Below are positions 9,136 through 16,965 of a stretch of DNA of 64,000 nt, in pieces; within the stretch, counting starts at the first letter, position 1; the number at the start of each line of letters is the position of its first letter. The notes under the pieces were generated by a model. It did not search any database and was not told where the DNA came from. It saw only the letters and a list, made by a program, of their open reading frames with translations. The DNA comes from an uncultured Acidobacteriia bacterium (lineage in GTDB: Bacteria > Acidobacteriota > Terriglobia > Bryobacterales > Bryobacteraceae), in the NCBI GenBank assembly GCA_903925975.1, contig CAIYHG010000124.1:36397-100396 (forward strand). Reading direction: 5' to 3'. A program made the translations under genes and the position numbers.

Positions 9136-12100
9136 TCAGTGAAAGTCGTGCGATTCCGGCGCAGCCCCCGCTCGCAGCGGCTCGATCCGCGCGGCTTTTA
9201 CTGACACTACGTTGTCTACGTTTTGTAAGGCGCCGTCGATTATGAGGAATGTTTCCGAAAGCACTTCGGCTTTATAACGCTCGAAGGTGTCCGGAGTGAC
9301 GATGGCGTTCATGAGGCCGGTTTCGTCTTCCATGCTCAGGAACACGAACCCGTGGGCGGTGCCCGGGCGCTGGCGGACGATTACCGCCCCGGCGATGCGC
9401 ACCACGCGGCCGTTGCGAAGCTTCGTGAGATCGATGGCTCGCGTAACGCCGCGCGCGTTCATCTCATCGCGCCGGTACGCCATGGGGTGCTTGCCAATAG
9501 TCAGGCCGACGCCGCGATAGTCTGCCCCGAGGCGCTCTTCATCGGTCATGCGCGCGAGCGGCGACGCTTGGCCCTTCTCTTCCAGGAACTCGAGCAGCGG
9601 GCCAACCGGCAGTGCGGCCCGCTGCGTCTGCCAGAGCGCATCGCGGCGGTGCATGCGGTCGAGCGAATTCAATGCGCCGATTTCGGCAAGACGATTCAAT
9701 TCGTCTTTGCGCAGTTCGGGGACGCGCAGCGCGAGGTCGTCAATGCTGGTGAACGGGCGCGCGCGCAGGATGGCGCGCCCGGCTTCGGCGCGGAGGCCTT
9801 TTGCGTAGCGCAGGCCCAGGCGCAAGTGGGGCGGACCCCCTGGTCCGCGCGGGTCCCCCTGGACCCGCTGCCCAGAGGCTGGCGCAAGCTTCTCTGGCCG
9901 GCCAGGGGGTCGGCCGCGGACCAGGGGGTCCGCCCCGCCAGGCTCCAGCGTGCAATCCCAATCGGAGCGCTGCACATCTACCGGCAGCACGTGCAGGCCG
10001 TGGCGCTGGGCATCTTTGATGAGGATGGCGGGAGCATAAAAACCCATGGGCTGGTTATTCAGCATGGCGCAGGTGAACGCGCCCAGGTAGTGGCACTTCA
10101 AATACGCGCTGGCATAGGCAATCAGCGCGAAACTGGCCGCGTGGGATTCGGGAAAACCGTAGAGCGCGAAGGCGGTGATCGAGTGAACGACGGCGTCCTG
10201 CGTCGCGCCCGTGATCCCATTGCGTTCCATGCCCGCGCGCAGTTTCACTTCGATATCGGCCATGCGTTTTTCCGAGCGCTTGAAGCCGAGCGCGCGGCGC
10301 AATTCCTCCGCCTGGCCGCCCGTAAAGCCGGCCGCGATCATGGCCATGCGCAGCAACTGCTCCTGAAACAACGGCACGCCGAGCGTCCTTCGCAGCACGG
10401 GTTCGAGCGAGGGATGCAGGCAATCCGGCCGCTCCCTTCCCTGCCGCCGGTTTAGATACGGGTGCACCATTTTCCCCACGATGGGCCCAGGCCGAATGAT
10501 CGCCACCTGCACGACGATGTCGTAGAACCGCTCCGGCCGCATGCGCGGCAGCGTGGCCATTTGCGCGCGGCTCTCCACCTGAAACATGCCCACGGTATCG
10601 GCCTTTTGCAGCGCTCGATAAACCGCGGGATCGTCCGGCGGCAGATGAGCCAGGTCCACTTCTTCGCCATAGGATGCGGGAATGAGCGTCAGGCAATCTT
10701 CGAGCACGGCCATCATGCCCAGGCCGAGCAGGTCCACCTTGATGATGCCCATATCGGCGCAGTCTTCCTTATCCCACTGCACCACCACGCGCCTGGGCAT
10801 CGCGGCCGGTTCGAGAGGCACTACCGAATCGAGCTGCCCCTGGCACACCACCATGCCGCCCGAATGCTGCCCGAGGTGGCGCGGCAGGTCTTGCGCCATG
10901 CGGTATAGCTCGAAGAATTTGCGCACGCGCGGGTGATTGAGGTCGAAGCCCGCATCGCGGAATTGGGCTTCGGTAGTTTCCTTGGGGTCTTTCCATTCCC
11001 ACGCGCGCGCCAGGCCGGAAAGTTTTTCGAGCGTGGTGATTTCGAAGCCGAGCGCCTTGCCGATCTCGCGTGCGGCGGAGCGCCCACGATAGGTGATGAC
11101 GTTGGCCGTCATGGCCGCTCCGAGTTTTCCGAAGCGCTCGTAGACGTACTGGATGGCGCGCTCGCGCTTTTCGCCGCTGGGGAGGTCCATATCGATATCC
11201 GGCCACTCACCGCGCTCTTCGGAGAGGAAGCGTTCGAACAGCAGTTCCATGCCTACGGGATCGACGGCCGTGATTCCCAGGGCGTAGCAGACGGCGCTGT
11301 TGGCCGCGGACCCGCGCCCCTGCGCCAGAATGTTGTTCTCGCGGCAGAAGCGCACGATATCCCAAACGATGAGGAAATAGCCGGCCAGCTTCAGTTTTTC
11401 GATCAGCGCCAGTTCGCGCTCGATCTGGCGCCGCGCGCGCTCGTGATACGGGCGGTAGCGCCATCGCGCGCCCTCGTCCACGCGCTTGCGGAGAAAAGCG
11501 ATCTCCGTCTCGCCACCGGGCGTCGAGTAGCGCGGAAATTCGTAGCCCAGGTCGGCGAGCGTGAAGCCGAGGCGCGCTGAAATTTCGCGCGTATTGGCAA
11601 TGGCCTGCGGGAGATCCGCGAACAGGCGCGCCATTTCGGCGGCGGGCTTCACGTGGCGTTCGGAGTTTTGTTCGAGCAGGCGCCCGGCTCGGGCGAGCGT
11701 TGTTTTGTGGCGCACGCAGGCGAACGCATCCAGCAGTTCGCGTTGGGGTGGCGTCGCGTAGGCCACGGCGTTGGTCGCCACCCGAGGAATGCCGAGCCGC
11801 CGCGCGCGCTCCACGATTTCCTGGTTGCGCGCTTCCTCATCGCGGCGGTAATGGCGCTGCAATTCGGCATAGACATTTCCGCTTCCAAAGATATCGAGCA
11901 GGCGCTCGTCCGGGCGCCGGGTAATGCAAATGAGGCCGCGCGCAAATTCGGCGAACTCATCCAGCGTCGCGGCCCCCTCGCCTTTTTTCGCGCGCAGCTT
12001 CATCCGCGTGATCAGGCGGCACAGGTTTTGGTAGCCCTCGCGCGTTTCCGCGAGAAGCGGATACGAGATGCCGTTTGTGCAACTGACTTCCGCGCCGACG

Positions 12101-12291
12101 TGCGCGCGGATGCCCGCCTTTTGCGCGGCCATGTGAAAGCGCGGCGCGCCGTAGAGGCCGTTGCGATCCACCAGCGCCATGGCCGGCATGCCCAGCGCTG
12201 CGCAGGCGCCCGCCAGTTCCTCAGGAACAGCGGCGCCTTCCAGAAAACTGAAGCCGGAGCGGGCGTGGAGTTCGACGTAGGCCTCAGTCAT
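9136..12291 (-). CDS. dnaE2: Error-prone DNA polymerase III alpha subunit DnaE2/ImuC
   Basis: YVELHARSGFSFLEGAAVPEEL, GRGSAANSAVCYALGITAVDP, DIDMDLPSGEKRE, third gene of an imuA-imuB-dnaE2 cassette; start set at in-frame ATG 12291. Confidence 0.92.
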   Translation of the reverse strand: MTEAYVELHARSGFSFLEGAAVPEELAGACAALGMPAMALVDRNGLYGAPRFHMAAQKAGIRAHVGAEVSCTNGISYPLLAETREGYQNLCRLITRMKLRAKKGEGAATLDEFAEFARGLICITRRPDERLLDIFGSGNVYAELQRHYRRDEEARNQEIVERARRLGIPRVATNAVAYATPPQRELLDAFACVRHKTTLARAGRLLEQNSERHVKPAAEMARLFADLPQAIANTREISARLGFTLADLGYEFPRYSTPGGETEIAFLRKRVDEGARWRYRPYHERARRQIERELALIEKLKLAGYFLIVWDIVRFCRENNILAQGRGSAANSAVCYALGITAVDPVGMELLFERFLSEERGEWPDIDMDLPSGEKRERAIQYVYERFGKLGAAMTANVITYRGRSAAREIGKALGFEITTLEKLSGLARAWEWKDPKETTEAQFRDAGFDLNHPRVRKFFELYRMAQDLPRHLGQHSGGMVVCQGQLDSVVPLEPAAMPRRVVVQWDKEDCADMGIIKVDLLGLGMMAVLEDCLTLIPASYGEEVDLAHLPPDDPAVYRALQKADTVGMFQVESRAQMATLPRMRPERFYDIVVQVAIIRPGPIVGKMVHPYLNRRQGRERPDCLHPSLEPVLRRTLGVPLFQEQLLRMAMIAAGFTGGQAEELRRALGFKRSEKRMADIEVKLRAGMERNGITGATQDAVVHSITAFALYGFPESHAASFALIAYASAYLKCHYLGAFTCAMLNNQPMGFYAPAILIKDAQRHGLHVLPVDVQRSDWDCTLEPGGADPLVRGRPPGRPEKLAPASGQRVQGDPRGPGGPPHLRLGLRYAKGLRAEAGRAILRARPFTSIDDLALRVPELRKDELNRLAEIGALNSLDRMHRRDALWQTQRAALPVGPLLEFLEEKGQASPLARMTDEERLGADYRGVGLTIGKHPMAYRRDEMNARGVTRAIDLTKLRNGRVVRIAGAVIVRQRPGTAHGFVFLSMEDETGLMNAIVTPDTFERYKAEVLSETFLIIDGALQNVDNVVSVKAARIEPLRAGAAPESHDFH
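9826..9939. repeat. Palindromic BIME-like repeat inside dnaE2 (in frame)
   Basis: 22-bp perfect inverted repeat GGGGCGGACCCCCTGGTCCGCG (9828-9849) / CGCGGACCAGGGGGTCCGCCCC (9915-9936); each arm is itself a GCGGACC-CCCT-GGTCCGC hairpin. Confidence 0.85.
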
Positions 12292-13552
12292 AACTGCCCT
12301 CCACGAACCAGCCGCGCGGATTGCAGTAGATGCGGTAGAGCGCGCCGTCGCTGAGGGCGATATCCCACTCGTCGCGCGACCACGGGTCGGGCGTCCACCA
12401 ATCCCCCGAAGTCCGCCACGGCCCGGCCAATTGCAGCACCTCGCCGCGAACGCCTTCGGCCGCGACAAACCGGGGGCGCCCGGAATCGATTCTCACGCGC
12501 GCCGCACGCGCGGGGCGGAATACGCGGAATGCCAGACGGCAGGCGCCCGCGCCCCTAGCGGTTGGCGGCGGATTTCTGGACGGGCAAGCTAAAGCATGCC
12601 CCACCAAGGCCTCGGCCATCCGAAACGCCCCCGGCCGATGCGTATCCGGCAGTTCCGGAGAACCCACGTTGCCTTCGCCCACAATGGCCCTGATGCGCGC
12701 CAGAGTGATTTCGAGTTTGACTGGCTCAGGGGCCGCGGGAAGAAACAGGCCGCCTTGCGCCGGGCGCGGCTTCACCGGGTTCATTCCCAGCCACACCGCG
12801 ATAATCGCGCGGGCAGGCGGATGCGCAGCCAGATCCAGTTGCAGCAGCTTCAAAAACGATTTGGAATCGAGCGCCGGCGCGGGCAGCCGCAGCGTGCGCT
12901 CATGCGCCGCGCGGTTTTCCAGTTGCAGCCGGAGCCTCAGTTCGTCGGTGGCGAGCGCGCGCGTCGCCAGGCGCGTGCACAACCCGTTCAATAAACGCGC
13001 CAACAGAAATGACAGCGGCTCCAGCAGGTCCACCGGATACTCCAGCTCGATCTCGTCCTCGTAACGCGCCGGTTCTTCAATGGGCCGCAGTTTGCGCTCG
13101 GCCTCGCCGCGCGCCAGTTCCCGAAGGCGCAATCCTTCCGGGCCGAGCCGTTCGGCGATTCCCAGCGGCGGCAGCGCGGCAAGTTCCCGAAAACGCCGGA
13201 TGCCCCATCGCTCCAGCGTTTCCAGCAATGCGGACGAGGGGTCAAGCTGTTCGAGCGGCAATTCCCCTAGAAACTTGGCTTCATCGCCGTGGGGCACGAT
13301 GTTGATGCCCGCAAATCCCCGCGCCGCGCAGATTGCCGCATCGGGGTTGGAGGCGAGCGCAATGCGAACGCGGGCGCCGGTTTCGCCGGCCCGGCGCGCG
13401 ATGGCCGCCGCCACATCGTGCGGCAACCCGAAAAGGCGGTCGAGGCCAGAGGCATCGAGGGTAACGGTTTGGGGACCGGTCTGCTCCACAACGGGGGAGA
13501 ATTCCAGGGCCAAAGCGGCGAGATTTCCGGTTCCGTGCAGGCACGCGAACAT
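12284..13552 (-). CDS. imuB: Y-family polymerase-like protein ImuB
   Basis: ETGARVRIALASNPDAAICAARGFAG..ALLETLERWGIRRFRELAALPPLGIAERLG; between imuA and dnaE2, overlaps the dnaE2 start. Confidence 0.85.
   Translation of the reverse strand: MFACLHGTGNLAALALEFSPVVEQTGPQTVTLDASGLDRLFGLPHDVAAAIARRAGETGARVRIALASNPDAAICAARGFAGINIVPHGDEAKFLGELPLEQLDPSSALLETLERWGIRRFRELAALPPLGIAERLGPEGLRLRELARGEAERKLRPIEEPARYEDEIELEYPVDLLEPLSFLLARLLNGLCTRLATRALATDELRLRLQLENRAAHERTLRLPAPALDSKSFLKLLQLDLAAHPPARAIIAVWLGMNPVKPRPAQGGLFLPAAPEPVKLEITLARIRAIVGEGNVGSPELPDTHRPGAFRMAEALVGHALACPSRNPPPTARGAGACRLAFRVFRPARAARVRIDSGRPRFVAAEGVRGEVLQLAGPWRTSGDWWTPDPWSRDEWDIALSDGALYRIYCNPRGWFVEGSYD
12545..12604 (-). repeat. GTGGGG-type hairpin repeat inside imuB (in frame; left boundary approximate)
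   Basis: Minus strand GTGGGGCATGCTTTAGCTTGCCCG; encodes the atypical segment VGHALACPSRNPPPTARGAG. Confidence 0.6.
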
Positions 13553-13554
13553 AG

Positions 13555-14301
13555 CTACTCCCGAGTGCGGACCAAAAACGAAGCGTTTACCGCGGGGCCG
13601 GGCTTGCGGCGCGCCGTGTGAACGCGAACGCCGTCGAGTAGCCGGGCATGGGCCGGAATCGCCGGAGCGCCGCGCCAAAGCGTGCTTTCGCGGGCGCATT
13701 CGAGCGTGAGCGAGGAGCAGGTTTTCGCGTTCGATTGCCGTGACACGGCCAGCAGCACGGCCGGCGTATGCTCCACAGCCCGTCGCAGCCGGAACCACGA
13801 AGTGAGCGAGATACGCCGCGCCATCTCGGGCGGCGTATCGCCCAAATCCATCGCCACCATGCCGAACCCGCCGCCCTGCAACAGCAGATCGGCCGCCTGA
13901 AGCGCGTGCTCGGCATTGTGCCCGCAACGAACCCAGAGAAGGCGTTCCAGGCGGACGCCGGCCGCGGCGGCGGAGGCGGGGTCGAAGGCGTCCTCGGCGT
14001 CTATGAGGGCGCAAAATTCCGGTGGGGAGGGGAACTGGGCAGCCCTGCCGGACTGCCCAAGGCAGGCCAGGAGGCCTACCCCACTGGTCGCTTCCGCGAG
14101 AACCGCAATCAGCAGCGCCGTTCTGCCGGAGGAAGCCGGGCCCACGATTTCCGTCAGCGCGCCGCGTGGCAGGCCGCCGATGGCGCGGTCAAGGGCGGGC
14201 ATACCGCTCGAAATAACCTGCGGGGCGGGCCGGGACTGCCACTCCAGGGAATCGCCCAGGACCGTTTCGAACCGCCGTTTCAAGACCGTCGCCGTACCCA
14301 T
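13555..14301 (-). CDS. imuA: RecA-like mutasome accessory protein ImuA
   Basis: GMPALDRAIGGLPRGALTEIVGPASSGRTALLIAVLAEATS Walker-type region; cassette position. Confidence 0.85.
   Translation of the reverse strand: MGTATVLKRRFETVLGDSLEWQSRPAPQVISSGMPALDRAIGGLPRGALTEIVGPASSGRTALLIAVLAEATSGVGLLACLGQSGRAAQFPSPPEFCALIDAEDAFDPASAAAAGVRLERLLWVRCGHNAEHALQAADLLLQGGGFGMVAMDLGDTPPEMARRISLTSWFRLRRAVEHTPAVLLAVSRQSNAKTCSSLTLECARESTLWRGAPAIPAHARLLDGVRVHTARRKPGPAVNASFLVRTRE
14022..14084. repeat. 63-bp GTGGGG...CCCCAC-bounded repeat inside imuA (21 codons, in frame)
   Basis: Minus strand GTGGGGTAGGCCTCCTGGCCTGCCTTGGGCAGTCCGGCAGGGCTGCCCAGTTCCCCTCCCCAC; interrupts the RecA-like LAEAT..EFCALIDAEDAFDP continuity. 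Confidence 0.7.
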
Positions 14302-14321
14302 GTATTCGCCTTTTATTCGCC

Positions 14322-14340
14322 CTGTACTATACTTTTACAG
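14322..14340. promoter_or_regulatory. Candidate SOS/LexA-type palindrome upstream of imuA
   Basis: CTGTA-CTATACTTT-TACAG, 21 bp upstream of the imuA ATG; minus-strand TTGACA at 14356-14361. Confidence 0.35.
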
Positions 14341-14409
14341 GACGGGGCGGGTAGGTGTCAAGGAGGGCCTTTAATCGGCAGTTGGAATGATAACGTGCAT
14401 AATACCTAT

Positions 14410-14715
14410 ATGGAGAATGCGACGTTTTGCGTGCCGGAACAGGCCTTAACCGAGTTCTGTTTACGCAACGGGATACGCAAACTCTCACTTTTCGGCTCAG
14501 CGCTTACGGATCGCTTTCGGCCAACCAGCGATGTAGATCTCCTGGTGGAGTTTAAGCCGGAAATTCGTGTGGGTTACTTGAGAATGGCCGCTATGGAGCG
14601 CGAACTTTCGGCGCTTTTCGGCCGCGAAGTCGATTTGCGCACTCCCGATGAACTCAGCCCCTATTTCCGGGAGGATGTAACTCGGTCGGCACGCACTCAA
14701 TATGTCAGTTCCTGA
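14410..14715 (+). CDS. MNT-domain nucleotidyltransferase antitoxin (MntA-like)
   Basis: LSLFGSALTDRFRPTSDVDLLVEF (GSx10DxD) followed by HepT-like gene. Confidence 0.85.
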   Translation: MENATFCVPEQALTEFCLRNGIRKLSLFGSALTDRFRPTSDVDLLVEFKPEIRVGYLRMAAMERELSALFGREVDLRTPDELSPYFREDVTRSARTQYVSS

Positions 14716-15043
14716 CACGATTCGACTCCGCCACATGCTCGACGCGGCTCGCGAAGCCGTCGGGTTCGGGGCAGGAAGCACGACGCCAGAGCTACTTCAG
14801 AATCGCATGTTGGCGTTGGCGATCATCCGGTGCATAGAAATCATCGGGGAGGCTGCTTTTAAGGTCAGTCCGGAAACTCGCGCCCGGCATCCGGAAATCC
14901 CGTGGGTAGACATCATCGGAATGCGTCACCGGCTCGTTCACGCCTATTTCGATGTGGACCTCAACCGCCTTTGCGACACGATTTCAGAAGACCTGCCGCC
15001 TCTGATCGCGATGCTTGAAGCGATCTTGCCTTCTGCGGCCTAG
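14702..15043 (+). CDS. HepT-like HEPN ribonuclease toxin (DUF86)
   Basis: IPWVDIIGMRHRLVHAYFDVD contains the Rx4HxY HepT motif; overlaps the MNT gene. Confidence 0.88.
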   Translation: MSVPDTIRLRHMLDAAREAVGFGAGSTTPELLQNRMLALAIIRCIEIIGEAAFKVSPETRARHPEIPWVDIIGMRHRLVHAYFDVDLNRLCDTISEDLPPLIAMLEAILPSAA

Positions 15044-15170
15044 TATCTGCCTCATAACAACGTAAAAGGAATTGCCACAGGCCAGTGCGGCGCCTAGTAG
15101 TCTTCGAAATCGTTATTACGGTGGCGTTTGGCCGTTCCGTGAGTTAGAGTTATGCAGCATAAGGAGTCGC

Positions 15171-15638
15171 ATGGCCAAGACTGCAAGTGCGGGCAAAACG
15201 GCGCCGGCCGCCGAAACTCTTGCCCCAAACGCATTCATCGGCAAAACCAGTGCGCCTGATGACGCCGACCTCGCCCGTGCGCTGGGTTCGACAAAACCGC
15301 TATGGGATCAGATCGTTGCGGTCCTGGAGGAAGAGCACGGGGTCGCGATACGGGAGTGGAACTCCTACTCGCCGAAAGCGGGGTGGGCGCTGCGATTGAA
15401 ACGGAAGAAACGAACCATCGTCTGGATGAGCCCGTGCAATGGCTGCTTTCGGGTCACGTTCATTTTGGGCGGCAAAGCAGTAGCGGCAGCGCAGCAAAGC
15501 AAGCTGTCGTCCCGCGTCCTGCGTATGATTGACGAGGCGCCGCAATACCCTGAAGGAAGAGGCATCCGGTTCCAAGTTGACGGGCCGAAAGAGATAATTA
15601 TTGTTAAGCAACTGGCCCAAATCAAGCTGGAGAACTAG
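15171..15638 (+). CDS. DUF3788-like protein
   Basis: GSTKPLWDQIVAVLEEEHGVAIREWNSYSPKAGWALRLKRKKRTIVWMSPCNGCFRVTFILGGKAV. Confidence 0.6.
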   Translation: MAKTASAGKTAPAAETLAPNAFIGKTSAPDDADLARALGSTKPLWDQIVAVLEEEHGVAIREWNSYSPKAGWALRLKRKKRTIVWMSPCNGCFRVTFILGGKAVAAAQQSKLSSRVLRMIDEAPQYPEGRGIRFQVDGPKEIIIVKQLAQIKLEN

Positions 15639-15767
15639 GAGCTCGTTGAAAAATCCATGGCAGGCGAAACCGCCTGCCCCACCTGGCCGCGCAAGTGCTT
15701 GAGAGTGGTGGCGCAGGCGGTTTCACCTGCGGTCCCCGATGAGAACAGGCTTTTTCAACAAGCTCCT
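15637..15767. repeat. 131-bp MITE/BIME-like element with 17-bp terminal inverted repeats
   Basis: AGGAGCTCGTTGAAAAA (15637-15653) versus TTTTTCAACAAGCTCCT (15751-15767), 16/17 match; inside are two oppositely oriented GTGG[GC]GCAGGCGGTTTC[GA]CCTGC hairpins. Confidence 0.75.
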
Positions 15768-15799
15768 AAGCTCCAACATCCCTGCCTGACGGCGCGCTT

Positions 15800-16468
15800 A
15801 TGAAGAAATGGACAGTGGTCGAAAGAACGCTTACGCCCGACGGCCAAGCCATCTCGCTCGATGAGCATGACGGCAGCTATGCCATTCGGGTCGGCAGCGC
15901 GCAGCTCATGTCGACGCGCCAGCACGCCTCCGAAGAGAAGCTCGCGGCACTGGCTTGCGCGCATTTGGAAGGGAAACGCGGCGCCCGCGTTCTGATCGGC
16001 GGACTGGGTTTCGGCTTTACTTTGCGAGCTTCGCTATCGGCTCTTGCGTCTGACGCCACCGTGGTTGTGGCCGAGATCCTGCCCGCCGTCATCGAGTGGA
16101 ATCGAAACCCGGTCTACAAACTCGCCGGCGATGCCATGGCCGACCAAAGGGCGACCGTTCTGCAACAGGATGTATGGGACGTGATTCGCGTGGAGCGGAT
16201 GGGCTTTGACAGCATCATTCTGGACGTGGATAACGGGCCGGCCGCGCTGACCACTGGCGGCAATGAACGCCTCTATGAGGAACCAGGGTTGAAACTGGCG
16301 CGGGGCGCCTTGCGACCGGCGGGCTGCCTGGCATTCTGGTCCGCGGCCGCCGATCCGGAATTCGAAAGACGCTTGGCCCGCGCGGGGTTCACAGTCGAAG
16401 TGCACCTATCCCGGGCGCGCCCGAATTCCGGGAGCCGCCACACGTTGTTCCTCGGGCGGCTAAAATAG
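15800..16468 (+). CDS. Spermidine synthase-like methyltransferase-fold protein
   Basis: VLIGGLGFGFTLRASLS..VVVAEILPAVIEWNR..FDSIILDVDNGP. Confidence 0.65.
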   Translation: MKKWTVVERTLTPDGQAISLDEHDGSYAIRVGSAQLMSTRQHASEEKLAALACAHLEGKRGARVLIGGLGFGFTLRASLSALASDATVVVAEILPAVIEWNRNPVYKLAGDAMADQRATVLQQDVWDVIRVERMGFDSIILDVDNGPAALTTGGNERLYEEPGLKLARGALRPAGCLAFWSAAADPEFERRLARAGFTVEVHLSRARPNSGSRHTLFLGRLK

Positions 16469-16476
16469 ACGCTTCC

Positions 16477-16833
16477 ATGGCGAATATCCAGGTCTTCGGC
16501 GTGAAGAACTCGCAGGCGACGCGCGCGGCGGAGCGCTTCTTCAAGGAGCGGCGCGCGGCGATTCAGATGATCGACCTGAAGAAGAAGGCCATCGCCCCCG
16601 GCGAAATTAGACGGTTCGTCGAACGCTTCGGCTGGGCCGGATTGCTCGATTCCGAGGGCAAGGCCTACATCGAAGGCGGGCTCAAGTACCTGAAACTCTC
16701 CGAATCCGAACTGCTGGCGAAGATCGAGCGGGACCCCGCATTACTGCGTCTCCCGCTGGTCCGCGGCGGCAAACTGGTCAGCATCGGCCACGACGAAGCC
16801 GCCTGGAAGGCCATGCTCGCCCCGCCCGCCTGA
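16477..16833 (+). CDS. ArsC/Spx-family thioredoxin-fold protein
   Basis: IQVFGVKNSQATRAAERFFKERRAAIQMIDL..LLRLPLVRGGKLVSIGHDEAAWKAML. Confidence 0.7.
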   Translation: MANIQVFGVKNSQATRAAERFFKERRAAIQMIDLKKKAIAPGEIRRFVERFGWAGLLDSEGKAYIEGGLKYLKLSESELLAKIERDPALLRLPLVRGGKLVSIGHDEAAWKAMLAPPA

Positions 16834-16965
16834 GGCGGTCGGTTATCCAACGATTGGGGAAGGTACATCCCGTAATCAGCCGGGTCAGGCCGTGCAGAAG
16901 ATCGGAAAGCGTGGCGCGGCCCGGAGGCTTATTCTTTACACCCGAACGCGGCTCGCGTCCGGCTC

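Noticed and set aside
8980-9204. Plus-strand 74-aa ORF downstream of the antitoxin
   Set aside because: Opposite to a recognisable AraC C-terminal remnant; composition not protein-like.
15637-15767. CRISPR-like repeated motif (GCAGGCGGTTTC)
   Set aside because: Only two copies in inverted orientation within a TIR-bounded element; no regular spacers, no cas genes.
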